Shown: positions 53,578 through 61,427 of the stretch, one piece after another
Numbering within the stretch: position 1 is the stretch's first letter
How the letters are laid out: each line of letters starts with the position of its first letter
Source: Clostridia bacterium
GTDB lineage: Bacteria > Bacillota_A > Clostridia > Christensenellales > Aristaeellaceae
Direction: 5' to 3'
DNA length: 64,000 nucleotides
Assembly (NCBI GenBank): GCA_017530275.1
Contig: JAFXMP010000082.1
Coordinates: 1 to 64,000, forward strand
Program-made: the position numbers and the translations under genes
The notes under the pieces: generated by a model
Database searches by the model: none
The model's input: only the letters and a program-made list of their open reading frames with translations
What the model was told of the DNA's origin: nothing

Positions 53578-54381
53578 ATGGGGCTGTGGACGGCGGACGG
53601 GGAACAGGGGCTGATGCTGGCGGAAAAAGATTCCTGCCGCAGGCTGGGGCCGCCTTGCGGCGCGCTGTGCTCAGGCTGGGGGCGGATCTTCTGCGCGGAA
53701 CAGCATCGATGCGTCTGCCGGGAGCAGGAAACAGGCGATACGCTGTTCGATCTGCCCTTGCCCACCGGCGTATGCGCCATGACGGTATGGGGCGGCCAGG
53801 TCTGCGCCCTTTCCTCGGACGCGGACAGCGTGACCGCCTTTTCCGCCTTAACGGGAGAATTGCTGTGCTGTGCTCCAGCGGGGGTGTACCCCCGGGATTT
53901 GTGCGTTTCCCGCCAGGGCCGGTTCCTGGCGGTAGCGGGCGGGGCCAGCGGCACCGTGCTGCTGCTGGACCGAAACCTGCGGCCGCTGCGGGAATACCGT
54001 CTGCCGGGCGCCGTGTGCGGCGTGTGCTGTCTGCGAAGGAGCCTGCTGGCTCTGTGCGCCGTGGAGCGGGTTGAGATCGAAACGAGGCTCATGCGCGTAA
54101 GCCTTCGCGGCACGGCGGAAGAAGTGTTTTCTTCTCCCCTGGTGCCCGCCTGCCTGTGTTCCCTGCCGGGAAGCGGCTGCGCCGTGGGCTGCATGGGGCG
54201 GGCGCTGTTCCTGTCTTCCAGCTACAAAATCGTGGGATCGCTGCCCTGCCCCTGCCCCGTGCGCATCCGGCCCACCCGGCGGGGCGTGCTGATCTGCGAT
54301 CCCTGTCAGGGTACGGCTGCACTGGCGGGCGGGCCTGTGCTGTACCAGGGGCCGTCGCCCCAGGACGCAGTGCTTGTATGA
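53578..54381 (+). CDS. Cys-rich beta-propeller-like protein
   Basis: The product has 267 residues with GGGGGGAGAGG before the ATG. Repeating units such as VYPRDLCVSRQGRFLAVAGG and GTVLLLDRNLRPLREYRL look like WD40/YncE-type blades. It contains 23 cysteines (about one in twelve), several as CC or CxC pairs (VCCL, PCPCP), which is far above its neighbours. There is no signal peptide or membrane span. It could bind metals or be an intracellular redox protein. I know no matching family. It is divergent from the broken metallophosphoesterase. Confidence 0.6.
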   Translation: MGLWTADGEQGLMLAEKDSCRRLGPPCGALCSGWGRIFCAEQHRCVCREQETGDTLFDLPLPTGVCAMTVWGGQVCALSSDADSVTAFSALTGELLCCAPAGVYPRDLCVSRQGRFLAVAGGASGTVLLLDRNLRPLREYRLPGAVCGVCCLRRSLLALCAVERVEIETRLMRVSLRGTAEEVFSSPLVPACLCSLPGSGCAVGCMGRALFLSSSYKIVGSLPCPCPVRIRPTRRGVLICDPCQGTAALAGGPVLYQGPSPQDAVLV

Positions 54382-54394
54382 TGAAGATGATTTC

Positions 54395-54545
54395 AAGGAC
54401 ACTTTAAATCAGCAAAAGAGTTGAGAGTGGGGAGTTGAGAGTTGAGATTTATATAGACAATCAAACAGGATTCTCTTGTGATGGCACTATATAATCTCAA
54501 CTCTCCACTCTTAACTCTCCACTCTGATTTAAAGTGCTCTTTAAG
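54395..54545. repeat. Palindromic intergenic element E1 (TIR GGACACTTTAA)
   Basis: The outer arms GGACACTTTAAATCAG (54397-54412) and near-complement (54524-54539) enclose heptad-like GAGTTGA repeats and their complement. The core GATTTATATAGACAATCAAA is shared with E4 and, inverted, E3. It fills the gap between two genes. Confidence 0.8.
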
Positions 54546-54581
54546 AGCAAAAAAGAGAGCATAGCATCGCGTGCTGCGCTC

Positions 54582-55061
54582 TCAATAAAGCCGGGGTTTG
54601 CGTTCGCGGGCGTACATCAATTCCGTTTTGTAGCTGCTGCGGATCATGAACTGGTAAGCGTCGTCCTTCTGACCGTTGGGCCGCGTCACCTTATACCGTT
54701 TCAGCTTGTAGCACCTGTTTTCCTGTAAAATCGGCAGATCATCGACGATCGTCTGAGCCAGGGCCAGGGTGCGCCGGGGATTCAGGGGGCGGTGGCCCCA
54801 TTCCGACATGACGAAAGCGCCGATTTCTCCCGGCGGGCACACCGAGAAGAATACAATGCGGGTGCGTTCGATCAGCACATGGTCGATTTGGTGCTGGCGG
54901 GCTTCCAGCACCAAAGGATAAATCTCATAATACAGCATGCTGCCCCGCATGCGTTCCTTATCGATCCGTTCATGCTGGCGGCGGACATGATCCGTCCATA
55001 GGATCAGCAGCATGCCCACTGCCGCCGCACAAAAAAACAGCGTCCATCCGCCCATCCGCAT
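54582..55061 (-). CDS. Membrane-anchored protein of unknown function
   Basis: The product has 159 residues from the ATG after GGAGGGGAAAGGAG, starting MRMGGWTLFFCAAAVGMLLIL with one N-terminal span (about 6-22). The rest is soluble, with HVLIERTRIVFFSVCPPGEIGAFVMSEWG and basic KRYKVTRPNG. Nothing is recognised. Repeat elements E1 and E2 lie on both sides. Confidence 0.6.
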   Translation of the reverse strand: MRMGGWTLFFCAAAVGMLLILWTDHVRRQHERIDKERMRGSMLYYEIYPLVLEARQHQIDHVLIERTRIVFFSVCPPGEIGAFVMSEWGHRPLNPRRTLALAQTIVDDLPILQENRCYKLKRYKVTRPNGQKDDAYQFMIRSSYKTELMYARERKPRLY

Positions 55062-55179
55062 AAACTCCTTTCCCCTCCAATATATAGTGTATTGTATCAC
55101 CCTGCCTACACTATTGCAAGACGGATTCGAGATTGTAGACAATTTGTAATACTTTTGAGAAGTCTGTCGGAGAGGTGCA

Positions 55180-55305
55180 ATAAAAGAGAGCTGAGAGTGA
55201 AGAGTTGAGAGTTGAGATTGAGATTGTTCTCCGATACGCTTCTCTCAGGATAAACATTCTTTGATCTCAACTCTCCGCTCTCAACTCTCAACTCTCAACT
55301 CATGT
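55180..55305. repeat. Palindromic intergenic element E2 (GAGTTGA heptads)
   Basis: GAGTTGA-type heptads at 55200-55225 are mirrored by TCAACTC heptads at 55262-55300. It lacks the GGACACTTTAA ends of E1, so it may be a partial or related variant. It lies between the membrane-anchored protein and the GH13 gene. Confidence 0.7.
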
Positions 55306-55341
55306 CGGACTGAGCGGATGCTTATCTGTTAGATAAACTCC

Positions 55342-57192
55342 TTATTTCATCTTTTGCAGCAGCCACTTGAACCCGCCTGCCGGCAGCACCACGTTGCCCG
55401 CGGGCTGCTCCTTGCCGTCGATCAGATCGGTGAACATGGTGGGATCGTTGACGAAAGCGGTCTGCTCGTCGTCGGCGAAATTGAACAAGGCCAGCAGCTT
55501 TTCGCCCCGGGCGTAGCGCCCGATGCCCAGCACATGGTCGTTGCCCGTCTGCAGCACCCAGGTATCGGCGCTGTCGTCAAACACCGTATGCTCCTCCCGA
55601 ATGCTTTCCAGCAGCCGGATGCCGGAAAACACCTGGCCGGGCACGGTGTCCGGTTTGCCGCGCTTGGCCGCCCGCTTCCAATCCAGATTGCCCCGGTGCA
55701 GGTAGCGGCTGTCCTCGGCCTTGAGGGGGTCGTCGTGATAGGCGTTATCGCTCTTCTGGGCGATTTCGTCGCCGCTGTACAGCACCGGCACGCCGCTTAG
55801 GGTAAACATGAAAGCGTGCAGCATCAGATCGAGCCTGACGGCCTTTTCCAGGGCGGCCTTGTTCTTTTTCTCTTCAGCGGCTTCGATGCCGCACAGGGAG
55901 GCGGTGGTGCCGCACAGGCGGGCGTCGCCAAGCCGGGGATCATCGTTGTACAATTCCCCGCGGGAGGGGCTGCCGGGAAATTTTCCGGTGAAGTAATCGT
56001 TCAGGAACTTCTTGTGGGGCACTTCCTCCCAGCCGAACTGGCGCAGGAAGGGATAATCCAGGCCCCAGCCGATATCGTCGTGGCAGCGCAGGTAATTGAG
56101 GAACGTGTATTCCTTGGGCAGGGCGAATACCTGGCCCATCTGGTGAGCCAGCAGGCGTACGTCCTTGGTGGCCACGGTATGCCAGATGGAGGCCATGGTG
56201 GTCACGTTGTACAGCATATGGCATTCGGGTTTTTCCACCGTGCCGAAATAGGGCACTACCTTGCTGGGTTCCATCACTACTTCGCCAAGCAGCAGCGTGC
56301 CGGGGCACACGATTTCGCACACCATACGCATCATGCGAACCAGGGTGTGCACCTGCAAAAGATTCCGGCAGGGAGTGCCCAGGGCTTTCCAGATATAGGG
56401 CGTGGCATCCAAACGGATGATGTCGATGCCGTGGTTGCACAGGTTCAGCATATCGTCCGTCATATCGTTGAACACGGTGGGGTTGGCGTAGTTCAGATCC
56501 CACTGGTAGGGGTAGAAGGTGGTCATGACCACTTTTTTTGCTTCCTCGCACCAGGTAAAGTTGCCCGGCGCGGTGGTGGGGAACACCTGGGGCACTGTCT
56601 GCTCGTAGGCGTTGGGAATATCCCAGTTATCGTAGAAGAAATATCGGTTTTGGTATTCGATATCCCCGGCCTTGGCCTTTTTCGCCCATTCGTGATCCTC
56701 GCTGGTGTGGTTCATCACAAAATCCAGGCACACCGCGATGCCGCGCTCGTGGCATTTGGCCGCTAGCTCGTACAGGTCCTCCATGGTGCCCAATTCGGGC
56801 TGCACCTTCCGAAAATTGCTCACCGCGTACCCGCCGTCGCTGCGGCCCTCGGGGCTTTCCAGCAGGGGCATGAGATGCAGGTAATTCACGCCGCAGTCGG
56901 TAATATAATCCAGCTTTTCCTGCACGCCCTTGAGCGTGCCCGCAAAGGCCTTCACATACATCAGCATGCCCACCAGATCGTGGCCCTTGTACCAGTCGGG
57001 GTAAGTTTCCCGCGCCCGGTCCATGAGCTTTAAATCTTCGGGCCGTTCCTCCCAGCAGCGGTACAGCATGCTCACGAAATAATCGTAAGCCTGCATATCG
57101 TTGTGGTACAGCTCGCAGTACAGCCATTTCAGCTCGTCCTCGTGGCGGTTGAAGCGGACGGCAAATTCCGTTTTCCATTCAGGATGAGTCAT
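55342..57192 (-). CDS. GH13 alpha-amylase-family enzyme (amylosucrase-like, GH13_4)
   Basis: The product has 616 residues from the ATG 9 bases after AGGAGG. It carries the four GH13 motifs: DFVMNHT, GIDIIRLDATPYIW (nucleophile Asp), LLGEVV (acid Glu) and RCHDDIGW (transition-state Asp). The N-terminal helical part and overall length match amylosucrase and sucrose hydrolase. It is cytoplasmic, with no signal peptide. It may build or split alpha-glucans from sucrose. It is the only gene in its transcript, flanked by repeats E2 and E3. Confidence 0.87.
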   Translation of the reverse strand: MTHPEWKTEFAVRFNRHEDELKWLYCELYHNDMQAYDYFVSMLYRCWEERPEDLKLMDRARETYPDWYKGHDLVGMLMYVKAFAGTLKGVQEKLDYITDCGVNYLHLMPLLESPEGRSDGGYAVSNFRKVQPELGTMEDLYELAAKCHERGIAVCLDFVMNHTSEDHEWAKKAKAGDIEYQNRYFFYDNWDIPNAYEQTVPQVFPTTAPGNFTWCEEAKKVVMTTFYPYQWDLNYANPTVFNDMTDDMLNLCNHGIDIIRLDATPYIWKALGTPCRNLLQVHTLVRMMRMVCEIVCPGTLLLGEVVMEPSKVVPYFGTVEKPECHMLYNVTTMASIWHTVATKDVRLLAHQMGQVFALPKEYTFLNYLRCHDDIGWGLDYPFLRQFGWEEVPHKKFLNDYFTGKFPGSPSRGELYNDDPRLGDARLCGTTASLCGIEAAEEKKNKAALEKAVRLDLMLHAFMFTLSGVPVLYSGDEIAQKSDNAYHDDPLKAEDSRYLHRGNLDWKRAAKRGKPDTVPGQVFSGIRLLESIREEHTVFDDSADTWVLQTGNDHVLGIGRYARGEKLLALFNFADDEQTAFVNDPTMFTDLIDGKEQPAGNVVLPAGGFKWLLQKMK

Positions 57193-57229
57193 GGGGACAT
57201 TCCTCCTGTGCATTCAGTCAAGTGGGATT

Positions 57230-57383
57230 GAAAGAGCACTTTAAGTCACGGAGAGTTGAGAGTTAAGAGTTGAGAGTTGAGATGCATTTTGTTTTAAAAT
57301 CGATAGGGACTCAGTTTGACCGACTATATAAATCTCAACTCTCAACTCTCCACTCTCCACTCTTTTGTAACTTAAAGCGTCCT
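57230..57383. repeat. Palindromic intergenic element E3 (inverted copy)
   Basis: The arms AGCACTTTAAGTCA and near-complement near 57365-57382 enclose the same heptads as E1. The core is in the opposite orientation: the minus strand reads GATTTATATAGTCGGTCAAA. Confidence 0.8.
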
Positions 57384-57396
57384 TAAAGCGTGCGGC

Positions 57397-58248
57397 TTAA
57401 TCCAGCAACCCCCGCAGGGCCTGGCAGGCGGCGTCGAAGGCGGCGTCGCTGGAAGGGTAGGTGAAAGCGCCGCCCACCCGGCTCTTTTCCCCTTCGCGCT
57501 CTAAGGTTTTCAGGGCGTCGAACACCGTCAGATGGGGTTCCACGGTGAGGCACTCGCCGCCCTGATCCAGGAACGCCTTCAAAATCTTTTCCACCTGGCC
57601 GTCGCCCTTTCCGGCGGGCACCACGCTGTTGTCCGCAAAGAGCGCGTCCTTAATGTGCATGTATTTGATTTTGCTGCCCAGCTGCTTCCAGGCTTCCCAG
57701 GTGTCCTGGCCGCACTGAACGAAATTGGCCGGGTCGAACACGCCCGCGATGCGGGGTTCTGCTTCCAGGATTTCCAGACACCGGTCTGCCATGTCGCCGT
57801 AAATGCCCTTTTCGTTTTCATGGCACAGGGTCACGCCCGTGCCCTCCGCCGCGTCCGCCATCACGTGCAGCCGCCGAAGCACCTCGTCCCGATAATCCGC
57901 CGGATTTTTCCCCGCCGGGATATAGAAAGAGAACATGCGGATGTTTTCCGCGCCCAAGATTTTCGCCACCTCGATGACGTGGCGCAGGGTATCCATATGG
58001 GCGTTAAAATCGTCCTTTTCAATATCGATCTTGCCGATGGGCGAACCGATGCTCCATACGGTCAGCCCCGCCGCGTCCATCTTGGCCCGCACCTCACGGG
58101 CTTTGTCTAAGGTAATGGCGGCTACGCTTTCCCCGTCCACATTGCGGATCTCCAGGCCTTGCAGGCTGTTGCGCTGCATGGCGATGATCTGTTGGTCGAT
58201 GATGGGGCTGGCTTCGTCGGCAAAGGCATAGATTCTGGGCTGTTTCAT
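57397..58248 (-). CDS. Sugar phosphate isomerase/epimerase (xylose-isomerase-like TIM barrel)
   Basis: This 283-residue AP-endonuclease-family-2 barrel has metal-binding residues in CHENEKGIYG, VFDPANFVQCG, YMHIKDAL and a C-terminal TVEPHL. Proteins like this isomerise ketoses or act on inositol-type sugars. GGAAAGGATG precedes the ATG. It lies between elements E3 and E4. The substrate is not known. Confidence 0.85.
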   Translation of the reverse strand: MKQPRIYAFADEASPIIDQQIIAMQRNSLQGLEIRNVDGESVAAITLDKAREVRAKMDAAGLTVWSIGSPIGKIDIEKDDFNAHMDTLRHVIEVAKILGAENIRMFSFYIPAGKNPADYRDEVLRRLHVMADAAEGTGVTLCHENEKGIYGDMADRCLEILEAEPRIAGVFDPANFVQCGQDTWEAWKQLGSKIKYMHIKDALFADNSVVPAGKGDGQVEKILKAFLDQGGECLTVEPHLTVFDALKTLEREGEKSRVGGAFTYPSSDAAFDAACQALRGLLD

Positions 58249-58269
58249 GGCGATTCATCCTTTCCTGTT

Positions 58270-58380
58270 TTAAGAGTTGAGAGTTGAGAGCGAAGAGTTG
58301 AGATTTATATAGTCAGTCAAATAGGATTCTCTCGTGATCTCAACGCTTAACTCTCCACTCTGATTTAAAGTGTCCTTGAA
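58270..58380. repeat. Palindromic intergenic element E4
   Basis: It shares the GAGTTGA heptads, the core TATATAGTCAGTCAAA and right end CTGATTTAAAGTGTCCTT with E1. The left terminal arm is missing or altered. The remaining bases up to 58620 hold no gene. Confidence 0.78.
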
Positions 58381-58620
58381 TCGACTGAGCTGCTTCTTCC
58401 CTTGTATTGTACCTTGCTTTCAGCGTTTTTTCAATAGGTGCCGGGCAAGGCGCGCGAATTTTCAGAAATACGGTCAAAAGCTGGCTTCTTTGGTCGAATG
58501 GGGCATATCTTTTTCTGTTTCCGCATACGCTGTAGATCGGCCAGGTTCCTCAAATGATCCGCTTCTAAACCCTTTCTTATCCGCATAGGTTATGGCAGTC
58601 AGGAAAGGAGGCGGAAGCCC

Positions 58621-59427
58621 ATGATCAAACGGGTGGAAGGAGCCCGGGAGGTACGAAAGGCAAAGAAGCGGAGGGCGTCTGGCGCGCTGCTGGCCGCGGT
58701 GCTGCTGTGCTTGGTCGGCGCGGTATACGCATCCGGCACACGCACTGCCGAAGTAGTGGCGCGCAAGCGGGAGCTGCCCATATACGCGGTGGACCGAGGC
58801 GACAACAAAATCGCCATCAGCTTCGACGCGGCCTGGGGCGGCGACAAAACGGAAAAAATCCTGGATATATTGGATGAATATGGGGTAAAAACCACGTTCT
58901 TTATGGTGGATATCTGGACCCAGCGTTTTCCTGACTTAGTGAAGGAAATCATCGCACGGGGCCATGAAATCGGCAATCATTCCACTACGCACCCGAAAAT
59001 GAGCACCCTGAGCCGGGATCAGATCCGGCAGGAGCTGGATACCATGGCGGACAACGCCCAGGCCCTGACCGGCGTGCGGCCTATCCTGTTCCGGCCGCCC
59101 TACGGCGATTACAATAACGACGTGGTGCTCGTCGCAAGGGCCTCCGGCTATGTGCCGGTTCAATGGAGCGTGGATTCTCTGGACTGGAAAAACAAGGGGG
59201 TGCAGCCCCTGATCGACCGGGCCACGAAAAACGTGAAAAGCGGCGATATCGTGCTCTTTCACAACGATTCCAAATATATCCTGGATGCGCTGCCCACCAT
59301 TCTCAAAAGCTATCGGGAGCAGGGGTTCACGGTGGTGCCCATTTCCGAACTCCTGCTGACCGGAGAAACCACATTGGACGCGCAGGGGATTTTGCACCCT
59401 GCTCCCACAACAATACCGGAGGTGTGA
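58621..59427 (+). CDS. Polysaccharide deacetylase-family protein (PdaB-like)
   Basis: The product has 268 residues with AAAGGAGGCGG before the ATG. A single N-terminal span (about 20-40) precedes a NodB domain: ISFDAAWG (metal Asp), GNHSTTHPKM (metal His pair), RPPYGDYN and late FHNDSKY. The length and the SFDAAWG variant resemble the PdaB-type sporulation deacetylases. It is followed closely by the SSB-like gene. The product probably acts on wall peptidoglycan outside the membrane. Confidence 0.85.
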   Translation: MIKRVEGAREVRKAKKRRASGALLAAVLLCLVGAVYASGTRTAEVVARKRELPIYAVDRGDNKIAISFDAAWGGDKTEKILDILDEYGVKTTFFMVDIWTQRFPDLVKEIIARGHEIGNHSTTHPKMSTLSRDQIRQELDTMADNAQALTGVRPILFRPPYGDYNNDVVLVARASGYVPVQWSVDSLDWKNKGVQPLIDRATKNVKSGDIVLFHNDSKYILDALPTILKSYREQGFTVVPISELLLTGETTLDAQGILHPAPTTIPEV

Positions 59428-59433
59428 AGCAAC

Positions 59434-60087
59434 ATGGAAACGGAAAACAATCAACTGACGCTCTGCGGCGTGATCGAAAGCGAGCCGGTGCTGGATCATG
59501 AGGTATTCGGCGAGCATTTTTACCGCATGGATCTGAAGGTGCCGCGTTTGTCCGGGGCTCAGGACCTGCTCCCCGTCACGGTAAGCGAACGGCTGATGAA
59601 CAGCCAGGTGACCCCCGGCGTGCGCATTGCCATTCAAGGGCAGCTGCGATCCTACAACAAAGTGATGGGCGGAGCCGGCCGGCTGCTGCTCACCGCCTTC
59701 GCCCAGCGGCTGCTGCCGCCGGACGACAGCGAAAACCCCAACATGATCCACCTGACCGGGGCCATCTGCAAGCCCCCGGCCTTCCGCACCACGCCCTTCG
59801 GCCGGGAAATCGCCGATCTGATGCTGGCTGTGAACCGGGCGTTCGGCAAGAGCGATTATATCCCCTGCATCGCCTGGGGCCGCACCGCCCGCTACGCCGC
59901 AGGCTTAAGCGTGGGCGACCGGCTGGAGGTGCAGGGCCGCTTCCAGAGCCGGGAATATCAGAAGCAAATGCCAGACGGCACGGTGATGAACCGCATGGCC
60001 TACGAGGTGTCCCTGAGCCGTCTGACCTGCGTGCGGGATATTCCCCTTGCCGCCCCTGCGGCTGTACGAGAAAACGCCTTACAATAA
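59434..60087 (+). CDS. Single-stranded-DNA-binding-like protein with two OB folds
   Basis: The 217-residue product has two OB-type halves (about 8-95 and 105-205). The second shows MIHLTGAICKPPAFRTTPFGREIADLMLAVNR and CIAWGRTARYAAGLSVGDRLEVQGRFQSR, the SSB family signature, and the first is more divergent. Paired-OB proteins of this type are common in Clostridia. GGAGG precedes the ATG, six bases after the deacetylase. Confidence 0.8.
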   Translation: METENNQLTLCGVIESEPVLDHEVFGEHFYRMDLKVPRLSGAQDLLPVTVSERLMNSQVTPGVRIAIQGQLRSYNKVMGGAGRLLLTAFAQRLLPPDDSENPNMIHLTGAICKPPAFRTTPFGREIADLMLAVNRAFGKSDYIPCIAWGRTARYAAGLSVGDRLEVQGRFQSREYQKQMPDGTVMNRMAYEVSLSRLTCVRDIPLAAPAAVRENALQ

Positions 60088-60096
60088 AATAGTTGA

Positions 60097-60129
60097 AGCT
60101 GCCGCGGTTATAGACCGCCGCGGCTTTTT
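60097..60129 (+). terminator. Terminator after the SSB-like gene
   Basis: GCCGCGG (60101-60107) and CCGCGGC (60118-60124), extended by AGCT pairing, end in TTTTTAT. Confidence 0.75.
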
Positions 60130-60181
60130 ATAGATCAGAATGGGACCATGGCAAACGAAAAAGCCGCGAGCTGAAAACAGC

Positions 60182-60958
60182 TCAAACGGCTTCCAGGCAT
60201 TCAAAATCGTATTCCACTCTCGTCAATTCCAGTCCGCAGGCCGGAGCGGTCACGCCCAGGTCCAGGCGGTTTTTGCTTTCGATGGCGCGGGCCATGCAGC
60301 CGGTATCCAGCCTGCCGTGGCCTACGTCAATGAGCGTGCCGGCGATGATGCGCACCATATTGTACAGAAACCCGTTGCCGTGCACCCTCAGGGTGATTTC
60401 TTCCCCGTCCCGGGCAATATCAAAAAAGTCGATGGTGCGCACGGTGGTTTTAGCCTGGCCCCCGGCGGCAGCAAAGGCGGCGAAATCGTGGGTGCCGATC
60501 AGTGCTTTGGCACATGCCCGCATGGCATCCACATCAAGCGTCACCGGCACATGGGCGGTGCAGTTCCGTAAAATGGCGCTGGCGTGGGGCGCGTTGTGGA
60601 TGCGGTAGGTGTACAGCTTGCCCGCCGCCATAAAGCGCGCGTGAAAATCGTCCGGCACCTGCCGCGTTTCCGTTACCCGGATATCCTCCGGCAGATACCG
60701 GTTCAGCACGAAGGGGTATTTTTCCGGCGGGATGGACGCGCACACGTCCACGTGGGCCCGCTGGCCCAGGGCATGCACCCCCGCGTCCGTGCGGCTGGCC
60801 CCCGTGACCCGCGAAAAACGGCCCAGGGCCTTTTCCAGCGCTTCTTCCAAAGCCTGCTGGATGCTGGGCCCATTCTCCTGGTACTGCCAACCCACGTAAT
60901 TCGTGCCGTCATAGCTGACCGTCAGCAGCAGCCGCATGGGCCGCGCGGTGTTTCCCAT
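60182..60958 (-). CDS. truA: tRNA pseudouridine(38-40) synthase
   Basis: This 258-residue TruA protein starts at an ATG after GAGGGAAAG. The N-terminal LTVSYDGTNYVGWQYQ and the catalytic Asp in ASRTDAGVHALGQ are conserved, as is the late NMVRIIAGTLIDVG. It modifies uridines 38-40 of tRNA anticodon arms. It sits alone between the SSB terminator and a repeat element. Confidence 0.96.
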   Translation of the reverse strand: MGNTARPMRLLLTVSYDGTNYVGWQYQENGPSIQQALEEALEKALGRFSRVTGASRTDAGVHALGQRAHVDVCASIPPEKYPFVLNRYLPEDIRVTETRQVPDDFHARFMAAGKLYTYRIHNAPHASAILRNCTAHVPVTLDVDAMRACAKALIGTHDFAAFAAAGGQAKTTVRTIDFFDIARDGEEITLRVHGNGFLYNMVRIIAGTLIDVGHGRLDTGCMARAIESKNRLDLGVTAPACGLELTRVEYDFECLEAV

Positions 60959-60978
60959 TTTCTTTCCCTCTTTTTATC

Positions 60979-61402
60979 GGATACTTTAACTCGCTAAGGA
61001 AGACGGTGGGGCTTTGCCCCACACCCCACCAGGGCGGTGACCGCCCTGGACCCACAGATGCGGAAACAGCATGACGCGGAAAATAAACAAATTCCCGCTG
61101 TTGCTTGGAATTGCTGCATTTTGCTTCTGGCCCGGCCGCTGAAAGCGGCCAGCCCGGATGCAAAGCATCCGGGGGAAAGTGCGGGAATAATCCCATAGGG
61201 AAAGCGAGCTTTCCCCTGGGGATTTTCCCGGCTTTCCTTGGGCCAGAAGCCCTCAAGCTCTCGTAATCCCAGCGCGGCAGGCGGAGGTTGATGATATTCT
61301 CAACGGCGCTGCTTCGCCGAGTGGGATGCAAGGGATGAAATCCCTTGCCGCAGGGTTCAGGGGCCGCGGAGGCCCCTGCTCCGTAAGTGAGTTAAAGTGT
61401 CC
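60979..61402. repeat. Long element with GGA(T/C)ACTTTAACTC inverted ends
   Basis: The left end GGATACTTTAACTCGCTAAG (from 60979) and the right end, complement of GGACACTTTAACTCACTTAC (to 61402), are inverted 22-23-base ends. The interior holds several strong hairpins, such as GTGGGGCTTTGCCCCAC near 61005 and AAGGGATGAAATCCCTT, and no frame of note. The ends match those of the E1/E3/E4 elements. It fills the gap before uvrA. Confidence 0.75.
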
Positions 61403-61427
61403 ACCAGAAATAGTCAAGCGCCGTTCC

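Noticed and set aside
54413..58370. Heptad repeats as a CRISPR array
   Set aside because: Units are only seven bases, contiguous, mirrored and spread over four gaps; there are no spacers and no cas genes.
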